Source: Euclidia mi
Taxonomy: Eukaryota > Arthropoda > Insecta > Lepidoptera > Erebidae
NCBI GenBank assembly: GCA_944739405.2
Contig: OX123197.2
Coordinates: forward strand, 59,310,047 to 59,374,046
Direction of reading: 5' to 3'
DNA length: 64,000 nt
Shown: one piece after another, positions 9,629-20,357 of the stretch
Numbering within the stretch: position 1 is the stretch's first letter
Layout: every line of letters begins with the position of its first letter
Notes under the pieces: generated by a model
Told to the model about the DNA's origin: nothing
The model's database searches: none
What the model saw: only the letters and a program-made list of their open reading frames with translations
Translations under genes and position numbers: made by a program

Positions 9629-12035
9629 TTTTAGTATTAGTGGCTTCTACTTAAAAGGTAGATATATGCTGCCGCGGACTTTTGCTTAGAACTTATTAAG
9701 ATATACATATCACTGTACATTATCTTCATGTAACTTGAACGGTTAGCCAACGCACGCGAAGATACCTCTCAGAGCTCAGAATTTTGGCCGACTTAGTTGA
9801 TACTTTTCATTATATTATGGCAACATTACACAAAATATTTATAAATTGTAGCCTATGTGTTGTTCTGATGTATAAACTATATAACTGTAAAGTTTCATCC
9901 AAATCCGTTCAGTAGTTTTTGCGTGAAAGAGTAACAAACATCAGACATTCATCTTCACAAATTTTCGCATTTTTAATATTAGTAGGATAGGATAGGTTAC
10001 AGCGAGGTTTAGAACCTCGGTGTAACCTATATGTAATGTTTATTTCAAATAATCGTGCCGTTAACCCAGCATAGATTTTTCCTATGAAGAATTGAATGCC
10101 AAGATATCTAGCTTAGCGCTAACCGCTAGACCACTTTATCTGTGACTCAGTCTGTTGATCTATTTAATCTTTGTTTTGTAAAAGATAAAACAAACTACAG
10201 TCAAAATCATTAAAATAATGTACGAAATACGAAAGATCCTTGATAGTCGAGTTAAAAGTAGTTCAATTTCAACACCAACACAGCTTACTTCGCCGTAATA
10301 TATCAAACTACCTGCATGTAGGCTAATTGATTTGAAATTACCCTCAAACACATCAGCTGCAGGTGTCAGACGATCCATACAGTGGTTCAGTCGTCAATCA
10401 TTACTGACAGCTTGTCCGCACTCCGCGGTACATCAATTTTATACTACGTCTCTATCAGGCTCTGGACGGAGCGTTGTGGGAATTTATACTGGTGAAATGT
10501 TTATTTAGGTATTGAAGCTCTCGGCATGTCTATCATTTTGATAATTAATTGGTAATGAGTGGAACAATTTTAGTTTAAGTGAGATGTGTAAATGGTGTAA
10601 AAAGTTGATTGTTATATTTCACAAAAACTTATTATTTTTTCGTAAAAAATAAGTCACAAAAACTTTTTTTTTCATAGTCATGCATTTTAAAAATAAGCTC
10701 GATGTATTGACCCCCGCCGTCGCTCAGCTGATCGCCGCGTGCTCGCATTGTAGTTATCTAACACTTAGAAGCACACGTACCTACCGTGCAGTCTTATTCT
10801 GCACCAGTCAACAGTTTATTCTGATTTACTATCTAAGTAACATTTAATGAAAATAGAGTCCTATAATCATCGCAGATTGTTAAAAATAATTTTAGATGAA
10901 TAAGTATAATGTCTATATTGTTTTACTAAAATATGTTGCAAATGTAGATCAACACCGTGTACACACTTTCAGATAGTAGTAGTTCCTTACGCATAGACAG
11001 TTAAAATAAAGGCACTCTGACGAGTAAAATAAAAATTCCGTGCTGAATTGACAAGTAATCAACAATATATCAAGAATACGCGGTCCTTCGACACCATTTC
11101 TCCCGGCCGATACAGCAAAAAATACAAGGTAATAAAACAAGAAGAAATATAGAATAGAATTCTTGAAAAAACAATTTTAATGATAATAAACTTGAACAAA
11201 ATGTATGAGAGGAATGGTTACACACAAGAATAAAATACTGGCATTGTGTTCAAAATAATGGAATTTCAGATGGCACTTCGAGAATACGATGGCATTGTCG
11301 AGTCGTGGCGATTATATTATTATCGATTTTGTGAGTGAGATTACTATTGAAATGTATGTATACGGGGAATCCAAAAGCACCAGGCGTCTTTGAGCTAGGC
11401 TGCGGACGGACAGACGGACTGACATGACGAAACTATAAGGGTTCCTTGTGGACTACGGAACCCTAAAAAACGGTTGTTTCGAGGCTGGAACTTACAACTT
11501 ACTTTACAAGTTTTCAGAAATAAATCAAGTAAACCACCTCGATTTTAAATTAATTAAATTATTTAAAGTTCTATATGTTTCCGACGTTTCAACCATCTAG
11601 CACTGGTCGTGTAAGTCAACATTAATTTTACGAGATTAAGACCCGTTAAATAATTTTGTATGATGCTGAACTACCTCGTTAATAAAAAATACAATTACAA
11701 AACAAGATATTAATCTTCCATAAGCTCAACACAATATTCAGATGCATACAACCAACGTTTTGGATATAAACAGTGCAACAACGAAATTTTAATCTCATGG
11801 TATCATTTATTTTCCCTTTAATTGACATCAAAAACAGATCACGGCGGTCCGGTGTCGCGCCTTCATTATAACTTCAGGAGGACACTTTGGGAATTGTGTT
11901 GCCATACTCGGTAGTATTACCATATTATGGGGAAAGCATTGAAGAAGAGTATTAAAATGAAATTATTTTAAGTGGATTTGGGCTTGTAACGAAATAAGTC
12001 GGTAAATTATCATTTAGTAGTAAAATTATAAACAT
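9629..12035. other. Non-coding stretch with repeat remnants
   Basis: No gene is visible. At 9890-9990 there is a dispersed Lepidoptera-type remnant (AAATCCGTTCAGTAGTTTTT and GTGAAAGAGTAACAAAC). At 11395-11467 there is another (GACAGACGGACTGACATGAC and CTACGGAACCCTAAAAA). The small frames at 10160-10378 and 10949-11140 (-) show no recognisable family. Confidence 0.5.
9992..10030. repeat. Short hairpin
   Basis: ATAGGTTACAGCGAGGTT at 9992-10009 pairs with 10013-10030 with one mismatch and a 3-base loop. It could be a fold-back remnant. No function can be assigned. Confidence 0.6.
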
Positions 12036-12038
12036 TAA

Positions 12039-13169
12039 CTGTCTTACTAATAAAAAAATATTACTCACACGTTTAACGTATGAATACTTACACAGCGTAT
12101 AACGTCTGTGTAGGAGTTATACCGGGTTTACACAACATCGCTACTAATAAACGCAAAGACAAGCTTGTGTAACTACTCACGCTGTGTAGTCTGTGTACAC
12201 ACAGCTACACATTAACCTAAACAAGCCCAATATTAGGCGAACTCCCTTAGTGTGACCAACCTGTTGTTGAGTAGTTCAGCTAATATTGGTTTTGTATAGA
12301 GTGATGTGTAGCTGTGTATACGTCAAATATGCTGATAACCTTTTATGAAGTACGTTCAAAAACTTCTAATCGTAACTTGGTTTTAATAATTTAATTTTGA
12401 CGTGACAACGTCTTATAAATTGGTTTGCCGGGTGACACTTCAAGAAACTGCGTTACGCTCCGCTCACGTTATGCGCTCACAATGAGAGCGAGTGAGAGGC
12501 ACGCGTCCCGCCTAAGAGCGAGAGAGACAGACATAAAAAGTGAAAGGCACGCGTCTTTCATCCTTCTTCCTACTATACGAATGAATATTCACATTAAAAT
12601 TATTTTACCACTCAAAGTCGTTGTCACGTAAAACTTTCGCCCGTATACCGACTTTACAGGCAACCAATTTTTTATTTTATAGTTTATATATCATTTTACT
12701 ATCTAAATTATATATTAGATGGAGTTTCTTCTTAAAAATATCCCTTATCTATTAATCTAATGTACAAAAACTAAAGACTAATGGTTGTTATTTTCTGAAG
12801 GATAAATATGTTTTGATTTGTACTCATAGCTTCCGAACGCCTTCACCGACAATAACATTCATTTCATAGATCAAAGAAATATAACCTTCCTAGTCCAACC
12901 TCTTTGTCATAGATTGCGCGCATAACCTAAGTAAAGTGACAACCTCAGCGTCCTCAGCTGGCCAAATAGCCGCCATTTTGCTCTTACGCACTCCTTATAC
13001 AAGGGTGCAAGCGTGTGTAGAGCTTGTGTAAGTCTAAATAGATATTTTGATCTCTTATAACGCATGTATACACGCAATCTGTCAACATATTTTTTATTAG
13101 TTGCGTTTTTGTTACGCAATGCTTAAAGTACTTGTATACACTGTGTCGTAATTTTTATTAGTAAGACAG
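12039..13169. mobile_element. MITE, 1131 bp, TSD TAA
   Basis: Both ends carry CTGTCTTACTAATAAAAA as inverted copies (12039-12056 and 13152-13169). TAA occurs directly outside at 12036-12038 and 13170-13172. The 3-bp target duplication suggests PIF/Harbinger relatives. Inside are several GTGTAGCTGTGTA-like short repeats. No transposase is present, so it is non-autonomous. Confidence 0.7.
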
Positions 13170-13472
13170 TAAGTATTGATGTAAAAAAATATAAATATTT
13201 TCAGGTAAGGGTGAACAAATTTATATACCGGTTTACTATAAAAATGTGTAGTTTATTGTATACCTAGTGTAGTATTTTCATTACTACTGTTAGCATAGCA
13301 ACAAAACTCTGAATTGACTCTATGCAGTTTAACTCTAGGCTTTCACTATTTAATTGTCGTCTCAGAGAACATTAATACCTACTTCCTGAAATGACTTTGT
13401 ACATACTCGCTGCCCAAGTATAATCCTGTCTCGATAACCCCTTTAATACAAAATTGATGTGAAATGAGACAG
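13170..13472. other. No gene seen
   Basis: AT-rich non-coding sequence between a MITE and a SINE. Confidence 0.5.
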
Positions 13473-13720
13473 ACTGCCTCAGTGGTCCCGTGGATAGCGT
13501 ATGCGTCTGCTGATCTGGAGGTCCCGGGTTCGATTCCCGTGTCGGGCAAAAGTGTTACTGAGTGTTTACAAATTCTCAGTATTAGCACGAAGCTTTCCGA
13601 ACGTGCCCGGCAACGGCAATGGGCTCGCCCCCTATTACGTGGGACCTTAAATTCATTCCGAAATGTGGGTGTTACATTTCACCTCTGCCTACCCCTTCGG
13701 AGATTAAAGGCGTGAGCCGA
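13473..13720 (+). mobile_element. SINE family B copy 3
   Basis: Head TGCCTCAGTGGTCCCGTGGA, perfect box B GGTTCGATTCCC, body with GGGCTCGCCCCCTATTACG, end CCCCTTCGGAGATTAAAGG and GCGTGAG. Of the four B copies this one looks best preserved in the head. Confidence 0.85.
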
Positions 13721-13788
13721 CATATATTTAATTGCAAATGCAGCTTATTTTGAAAGAAATCAGCACAAAAGTAAGTGAAGTTTATTCT

Positions 13789-13850
13789 AGTACCATTATG
13801 GTATTATGGTACCCTTTTGTTCTGTCGATCTTATGATCGATAGAACAAAA
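13789..13850. repeat. Two adjacent short hairpins
   Basis: GTACCAT and ATGGTAC form one small hairpin at about 13790-13812. TTTTGTTCTGTCGATC at 13815-13830 pairs with 13835-13850 with one mismatch across a 4-base loop. Probably fold-back remnants. Confidence 0.5.
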
Positions 13851-14072
13851 AAAATAAAGAATTACAACATTTCAGGAATGAGATTTGGTTGTAGGAATAT
13901 TGAATTGCATGTTTATAAATCATATATTACTTATATTACATGTCCTAGCTTGTAATAAAATCAGTTTTTTGTGACCAAGTCTAACCCATGTGAAAACATC
14001 GGAGCAAAGTGCAGTCAGTAACACTATTTTGTTAACTGATTACCTGATTAAAACCCGTATCATAAGTTAAGT

Positions 14073-14324
14073 GCCTCGTTGGTCTCGCGGCATAAATGTG
14101 CGTGTAGGATTGGGAGGTCTTGGGTTCGATCCCCGGGTCTGGCAAAGTGTTATTGGGATTTTCCGTTAGGAAACTCTCAGTTGCAGCACGGAGTCTGGTA
14201 ATGTGCATGGTACGGCAATAGGCTCGCCCCCTATTTAGTGGGACTAAAATAAAGCTGGCGAAAAGTGGGTGTAGCAATATACCTCTGCCTACCTCTTCGG
14301 GGATATAGGCGTGAGACTATGGGA
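14073..14324 (+). mobile_element. SINE family B copy 4, 12-bp TSD
   Basis: Same structure as the other B copies. It is bordered by a perfect 12-bp target duplication, CATAAGTTAAGT, at 14061-14072 and 14325-14336, as expected for LINE-driven insertion. The intact duplication suggests this is one of the younger copies. Confidence 0.85.
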
Positions 14325-14410
14325 CATAAGTTAAGTATGTAAGTACATAAAATCACAAAAGGTCCATAGTATCTAGAGACAGATTATTTTTAAATTTAGT
14401 ACAAAAAAAT

Positions 14411-14544
14411 ATACCTGTACATACTAAGACTAAGGTATACATTTTGAAATGTGGTTTCTAGATTATCTTTAAGTAAATACCTATACATACTAAGACTAAG
14501 GTATACATTTTGAAATGTGGTTTCTAGATCATCCTTAATCACAG
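14411..14544. repeat. 66-bp tandem duplication
   Basis: A unit containing ACATACTAAGACTAAGGTAT and TTTTGAAATGTGGTTTCTAG is repeated twice with a 66-bp step (unit landmark at 14413 and 14479). Because 66 is a multiple of 3, a short - strand frame stays open across it and repeats 22 residues. I see no sign that this frame is a gene. Confidence 0.8.
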
Positions 14545-15119
14545 GATAATATTTTGCATCTATTTTCATAGGTGCAAAATTATCAATCAAGCCATTATCA
14601 AGTAGTAGGTTTCGTATATGGATTTTATTACTTACAGGTCTGTTTTAATGAACATCACCACTATAATTCAATAAATATTACTCTAGTACAATTGATGGCA
14701 TTGTGGCTGAGCTGTAAGCCCATAGCCAGAATAATATTAATAACTACGCTCCAAATATTATAACTCACACGTAGTTAAGTATTGATTCACTCCCGTTCTC
14801 AACAGTCTATCTATCGATGGATTTGTCTAATTATTTTTGTATGAAGCTTATTTCAAGTACATCATACATATCTCTAGCAGCCAAATTAATCGATAGATAA
14901 CTTATCGAAAACAGGCGTAAAACGTTTGCTATATGTCGCGCTCATTACCGAACGCCTTGTCCCAACCCACATGCAAACAAACCCGAGCGTCACACATAAA
15001 CAGTCAAATCGTAAACAAAACAGAAATAAACAACAAACTCCACAAAAGGTCTTTAATTCCAAAAGTAGGTAGTCAAATATATTAAGACGTGTTTACTAAA
15101 AAAATATTTATTTAATTAA
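14545..15119. other. No gene seen
   Basis: AT-rich non-coding sequence. Part of 14990-15110 could be the remainder of the interrupted LTR on the far side of the ORF1 element, but I cannot show this. Confidence 0.4.
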
Positions 15120-16413
15120 ATAATAATAATAATAATAATCATTTATTTTCAGGTAATAAAAACCCATAGATATATACCTTATAGACTAACATACATAAAA
15201 TAAAATATCTAATAATATTACAAAACAAACAGGTGTTGTTCACGGCTTCATGTTACGCTGTATGCTGTACGCTGCATGTATTGCGTAACCTCCCATGAAA
15301 ACGCCGATACACGACACCCTTCGGCCAAAACTCTTCCTTGAGGAAAGTCTCGAGATGTTGAGTCGGCACCCGCACCACGTACGACTTGAAGTTGGTGTTA
15401 TGCCGTGACTCCAATCTCTCGACTCTCAAAGTCCAGTTGGTCTTCAGGCGCAGGTATTCTACGACCTCCTCTTCCTTTGTGGAGTGATGCAGCCGAGAGA
15501 CGTACAACTGCGTGGTTGGTACGGCGGGACGCAGCAGCATCTTCGGTCCCACTAACCCGGTACCACAAAGGTTACGACAAGTTGGTTTCTTCTTCTTCTT
15601 CTTCTTCTCAACCTTTATGAAACCATCCTCGTCGCATGTCTTCGGTTTTGGGGCACGTAGCTCCGCAACCTCGTTATGAGAGGGTTCACAAGGCTTCTGT
15701 TTACCCCCTTTTTCTTCCGGCCGATTCTGCTGCATTTTACTATGGGCAGCAACATTGGCATAAGCGCGCTTAGTAGTCGATGCATCAACACTCGACAAAA
15801 CCTTGACCGGTGTCGATGACCCGATTTCAGCGACATTACGCGTCACACCGCTTGCATTACTAGCGATAGGCGACGCAAGCAAATTCGCTGACTCAAAACT
15901 GCTGATGGATGCGTTTTGAGCCCCGCGTCGTGTGTTTACGTTGGACACGACTGGTGACCTACTTGTAGAAATAGCGTTACGTAATAACACTACTTCTGCA
16001 CGTAGCTCACTTATGGTGCTGTCTGACTTCTCTAATTTGGACTGCACCTCGGCCAGGCTGGATTTCAGGGATGTGATATCCTTCAGCAACCTGGTAACGT
16101 CGACGTGGTCGAATGTGACGGGCGGCAGCTTGTGCAGATCCATCGCCACGAACGTAGGCACGTCGTCAGGGTCGGTCACCTTCAATACGGAGATGATATC
16201 CTGGATGCTCTTCTCGGTGCCATCCCTTCGCCGGGACGGCATCTCGTCTAACTTGCCCAGGGTCTGGTAGAGTAGCTTCTTGCTACCACAAACGTCTTCT
16301 TCTTTGAAGTTGGACTTGCAGATCTGCAGAATGCTGACCTCGTCCATGGTGTCGATGGCATGCTGTATAAACGCCAACAACTCGTTGGCTATGAGTTGCT
16401 GTGAACAGCTCAT
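15120..16413 (-). mobile_element. ORF1-only non-LTR-like element with ATT tail
   Basis: On the - strand this unit holds one long frame, a short 3' UTR with an AATAAA signal, and a TTATTATTATTATTATT tail at about 15125-15140. No endonuclease or reverse transcriptase follows. The tail and single RNA-binding-like protein suggest a retroposed element dependent on another element's enzyme. Its 5' end is uncertain (between about 16413 and 16560), because it abuts the LTR-like sequence of the neighbouring retroelement. Confidence 0.6.
15253..16413 (-). CDS. ORF1-like protein of a non-LTR element (often mis-named mutant cadherin)
   Basis: The frame is open from 16500, but I choose the ATG at 16413 because the protein from there (386 aa) starts MSCSQQL and the upstream part looks like leader. 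Visible features: an N-terminal helical domain (IQHAIDTMDEVSILQICKSN), a coiled coil with leucine heptads at about 105-145, a low-complexity Ser/Asn linker, a basic tract of eight lysines near residue 275 and a C-terminal domain with QLYVSRLHHSTKEEEVV and WPKGVVYRRFHGR, resembling the RNA-binding fold of ORF1 proteins. From memory, close relatives are abundant in Lepidoptera and annotated as mutant cadherin, a name without biochemical meaning. Expected role: binding element RNA. It is unbroken, which is unusual here. Confidence 0.6.
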   Translation of the reverse strand: MSCSQQLIANELLAFIQHAIDTMDEVSILQICKSNFKEEDVCGSKKLLYQTLGKLDEMPSRRRDGTEKSIQDIISVLKVTDPDDVPTFVAMDLHKLPPVTFDHVDVTRLLKDITSLKSSLAEVQSKLEKSDSTISELRAEVVLLRNAISTSRSPVVSNVNTRRGAQNASISSFESANLLASPIASNASGVTRNVAEIGSSTPVKVLSSVDASTTKRAYANVAAHSKMQQNRPEEKGGKQKPCEPSHNEVAELRAPKPKTCDEDGFIKVEKKKKKKKPTCRNLCGTGLVGPKMLLRPAVPTTQLYVSRLHHSTKEEEVVEYLRLKTNWTLRVERLESRHNTNFKSYVVRVPTQHLETFLKEEFWPKGVVYRRFHGRLRNTCSVQHTA

Positions 16414-16499
16414 AGCTACAGGATCGGGCGACGTAAAGCCGCTAATTACATTTATTAAATAATAATTTAATACGCGCGTCGCAGCGCCGCACGTCCGCA

Positions 16500-16818
16500 C
16501 TCGACGGGTGTGCGTTGCTAATAAACTTGTGCTTCGCAGAGCACTTGCAGTGTTACGACGACAGAGAGGAACTAACTAATTCTATATGATACAGGTCTCT
16601 TTATACTAAATAAATGTGTCACGCGATGTCAAGTGGTTTCATGGGGTCTTGGTGGTCTTCCAGCAAGAAGGAATCATTATATTTAATGGTTATGGATTTG
16701 GCCATCGTAAACTTTATTGTAATCACGTATTTAATAAATGAAACCAAGTAACATGACAATCATTACGTAACGTCATCCTATAGTTATTGTTTGGAGTGGG
16801 TGAGCAGGCTGCATAACT
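16500..16818 (-). repeat. Part of the 3' LTR of the errantivirus-like element
   Basis: Downstream of the env remnant, on the - strand, a purine tract GGAGGGAGG is followed by AGTTATGCAGCC, a usual start of errantivirus LTRs. A TATAAAG box lies about 215 bp further on (16599-16605). The LTR is cut short by the ORF1-only element. The partner 5' LTR is not in the window because the 5' end of the element is lost. Confidence 0.55.
16599..16605 (-). promoter_or_regulatory. TATA-like box of the LTR
   Basis: TATAAAG on the - strand inside the LTR, with the sequence AGACCTGTATCATAT downstream. It would be the promoter for element RNA if this were a complete LTR. Confidence 0.4.
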
Positions 16819-16846
16819 CCTCCCTCCGTTAGTTCAAAATTGTCAT

Positions 16847-17152
16847 CTATATTTTTATTAAAATTAGGTTGATGATTTTGATTAAACACAGATTTATTAC
16901 GTTTACAATAATACAAAAAATGACAAAAACAATAAACAATATAACATAGAGAATTAGTGTTCCTATACTAACACTATGAAAATTCACTGGATTGACTATT
17001 GGCTTTTCACTTAACACTTCACTCTTTAATACGTGCGATAACAACTGTAGATTTTCCATGTTGACGTGATCCAAGTTGATCGGCTTTCCTCGTATCGTTT
17101 CCTTCGTAGTAACGATGTTGGGTAGATGAATGCTCGGCGTACTACGGAACAT
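16847..17152 (-). pseudogene. env remnant, membrane-anchor end
   Basis: The last part of a decayed envelope-like gene. It contains a hydrophobic stretch of about 25 residues (near residues 68-92), consistent with a C-terminal membrane anchor. It is separated from the preceding env fragment by a stop at 17177 and a frame change. Confidence 0.65.
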
Positions 17153-17176
17153 GACTTGTGCGGCTTGAATACTGCT

Positions 17177-18082
17177 TTATTTCTTTAGCGTTAGTTTTCC
17201 ATCTTCAATCTTACAGTCATTGTTTAGAGTTATAATATATGTACCAAGTATATCGTGTTGGTTTATGTCGATTTCACAATATTCGGTGAGTGATACATGG
17301 ACTCCAGTGTATAGTAACCACGAGTCTGTATGTATCGCTTTGACTTTGACATCTGTAGATTCGACCAGCAGGGGCGAACACGAAGTTATTTGTGTGGAAA
17401 ACTTCATCAAGTATTCGATGCATTTATCTTCATTTTCTATGGACAAATAGTTCTCACGACAAAGGAATCTTCCATCATCAATTTCCTTACATGGTTCAGA
17501 GAGTGCCATAGTTTTCAATCCTTTCGCAAGTATAAAGGAATGTTTTGGGGTAATTAGAAATGTTGCATTCAGTTTAGGATTGTACATAGGAAAAGGGTGT
17601 AAGGAAAAATAATTGTAAACATCAGACTGAACCACTGGTACTGACAAAATAAATATTATTTGTTTGCTCTTTCCATAAGCCTTTATATTTATACTATGTT
17701 CTATTTTGATTAAGTTATCGACGTTTACAGGAAAAATGAGTTTATTTACCTTTTCAATGCCTTTAAGAATATTAAACAATTCATCTGTGTTCAATAGCGA
17801 TTGATGTAGTATATTAAGCCTACTAAATGTTACGGCAGTTTCTACTTCATCTAATCTAGTTAACAATATCTGAAAGTTATGTATTAGCAAATTACATCTA
17901 TTCAATACAAGTGCCTTGCTTCTTTCATACTGGGTTCTGTTTAAAATATCTTCTATTTCATCCATGTTTTTTTCTAATATAATAAAATTATTTCTCGTTG
18001 AATTTGTTGTATTTATATGTGCATCTACCATTTCAGAAATTAAAGTTATTTTATTTATAACTTTATTTTGCTTAACTTGCAT
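17177..18082 (-). pseudogene. env remnant, transmembrane-subunit ectodomain
   Basis: A 301-codon frame matching the middle of errantivirus envelope proteins, which are related to baculovirus F-type proteins. It is rich in Asn and Ile, with long helical N-terminal segments and a cysteine-rich region (several Cys between residues 195 and 240). Its start is artificial: reading should continue from the end of the 18124-19359 frame but a stop and frame change intervene. No functional protein can come from this locus. Confidence 0.7.
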
Positions 18083-18123
18083 ATTATTGATTTAACTATC
18101 ATACTTTAATGCACCTTGATTAT

Positions 18124-19359
18124 CTAAGTTGCCTGAAATGGCTTAACTATGGAACCAATAGGGTTTATAAGACCTCTCTTAATTCTAATACTAGATATAA
18201 GTTGACTATATTTGTCTAAAGTAATGTTCATTATATACTGAACTTGCAACTCTGCATCTACGATACTACCATCTAATGAATATATGTCCAAATCATCTTT
18301 CATATAACTATTAATATCTTTATATTTGTTTACATTATATTCTATATTACTATGTATTAACTCTAAGTCTAAAATTTTAATAATTTCCCAATTATATAAA
18401 GTTATTAACGCTTTTTCTTCTTTTACGGGAAGTATGCCTGGATTTTCCTCAATTTTCTTTAGTGAAGGGCCAGGTTGAGGGCTAACTGTCCTAGTATCCA
18501 TACTGCGTACCTGCGGAGGACGTTTTATATCTTTAATCGGTACTCTAGTCTCTCGATTCTTTGTCTTTACGGGAACTGTATTTCGATTCACATCATCTGC
18601 TATTACTGCCTTTTGGTATTGGGGCTTATCTTTACTGCGCCTAACATTTACACCTTTAATATAAACATTATCACCTTCCTTAATTTTGAAGTTAGTCTCT
18701 CCAATTCGATTATTTTTAATTTGAACTTTAGATTCTAACATTTTATTTGTAAGGTATTTATAAAGATATTTAGTTCTTTTCATGTGCTCACTAACGAGTT
18801 GTTGTGTATACTGTTTATTAAAATCTACCTCGAACGCGCCCAATGCGTCTGTATGTCCAAAGACTACTTCGAACGGGGTAAGACCTGTCGATGAATGTAT
18901 CGACTGATTGTACGACATTATAGCATACGTCATAACTGATACGGCATCTGTAATTTTCCTTTCATATTTCGCAAGTCTATATATTTCTATTATAGTTGAG
19001 TGAAAACGTTCTATTATACCCATCGAGTTTGCGTTATGAGGAGTACTTATGAGTAACTCTACTTTATAAAATAATAACACTTCTTTTAAGAGGTTATTGT
19101 TAAATTCAGAGCCTGGATCTGAGCTAATCCGTTTAGGAACACCATACAATGAAAAGTATTTCAACAAAGCTCTAACTACTTTTGGGGTAGACCTACTAGC
19201 TATCTCGAATGCTTGACCTAGCTTACTAAATGCATCAATAATTGTTAAGAAATAAGTATTTTCTATGGAAAATATATCTATAAATATTTCCTCAAACGGC
19301 TTTGTTTGCGTTTGCGTTAATTGTAGTTCTGGTTTTAAAAGCTTTCTATTGTATTTCAT
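18124..19359 (-). pseudogene. Integrase joined to an env remnant
   Basis: The first two thirds (411 codons in all) are a retroviral-type integrase, which inserts element DNA. The DDE core is visible, with a first Asp in the FIDIFS region, a second in SSDPGSEF and a Glu in IIERFHST. The zinc-binding HHCC segment lies upstream, out of frame or behind a stop (19360-19506). The last third does not look like integrase: it reads into a short env portion with an R-x-K-R cleavage-type site near the end. Most of the env surface part is therefore deleted and pol runs directly into env. Confidence 0.75.
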
Positions 19360-19506
19360 TCACTTACACGCTTCACATGAATTAATAATACTGGCAACTG
19401 TTTCATGTAAATTATTCCAGTAATAGGTGCGTTTTAAGTGAGTAATTGTTTCTTTAATGCCTCTATGACAAATTTCTTCTATGTGATATTTTAATTCTAT
19501 ATTTCT

Positions 19507-20333
19507 TTATTCATCTTCGTCTTCTATATATACTACTCGATTTGTACATTCGTATATAATTATAGAACCTTTCTTAAACAAACTAGTTATAATATTACTG
19601 AATAACTGCTTATTTTTACTATCCTCGAAGTAAATAAAATATTTAATCTTCGGCCTAACATATTCTTTTAAAAATTGTTTAACTATCTCAGGATTTTCTA
19701 ACGGCATATGGACTTCTAATATATTTTGCCTATCTCGCGAAAGATCTTTAACTGTCAACTCATTTCTATTCCACGTATAAACTAATATTTGACTGGGTTT
19801 CGTGTCAATAGCTTCGTCTAAAATTGGAATATCGGAGGAATCTGTATTTTCCTCGGAATGTATAGTAACTATTGTGGATTCATTATTTTCCGATGCTGTA
19901 GCGGTTCTACTATTTAATGAAGGAATTGAGTAAGGCGATTTTCTCGATGTCATCTCATTTTCATCGTCAGATGAGATAACGATAGAGTCTGGGAAATTAA
20001 GGTGAAGTAAAGGTGCATTTGTTAGCAGTTTTTTAGACTTTTCGAATGCGTTTATGTATTTTGTATTTAAAACTATCTTTCTACCTTTCTTTAGACAACT
20101 TGTTAACGGTTGCGTGATTTTACTTAAGTCTTTTATAAATTTCCTATAATAACCTACTAATCCAAGAAATCTTTTTATTTCCGTTTGCGTTTTCGGAATC
20201 GGAAAATTTTATACAGCTTTTATTTTATCATTATTCGGTTTTAAACCGTCCTAAGAAATAGTATGTCCTAAGTATAAAACTTCTTTCCTTAAAAATTCAC
20301 ACTTATCTAACGTAACTTTAAGATTTGTTTCTC
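19507..20333 (-). pseudogene. RT thumb/connection and pol linker, RNase H missing
   Basis: From 20333 down, the frame reads as the end of the reverse transcriptase (motifs LDKCEF, LGLVGYYRKFI), broken by stops near 20250 and 20210. Near 20000 it passes directly into the acidic linker that normally lies between RNase H and integrase (intact frame 19507-19953). The RNase H domain is therefore internally deleted. Upstream, the RT is cut by the Harbinger-like insertion. Confidence 0.65.
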
Positions 20334-20357
20334 TTAGGGCCGATTTTTCAATACTCA

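Noticed and set aside
14396..14590. Protein with a 22-residue duplicated motif
   Set aside because: Open only because the tandem unit is 66 bp. No start context, domain or neighbour supports a gene.
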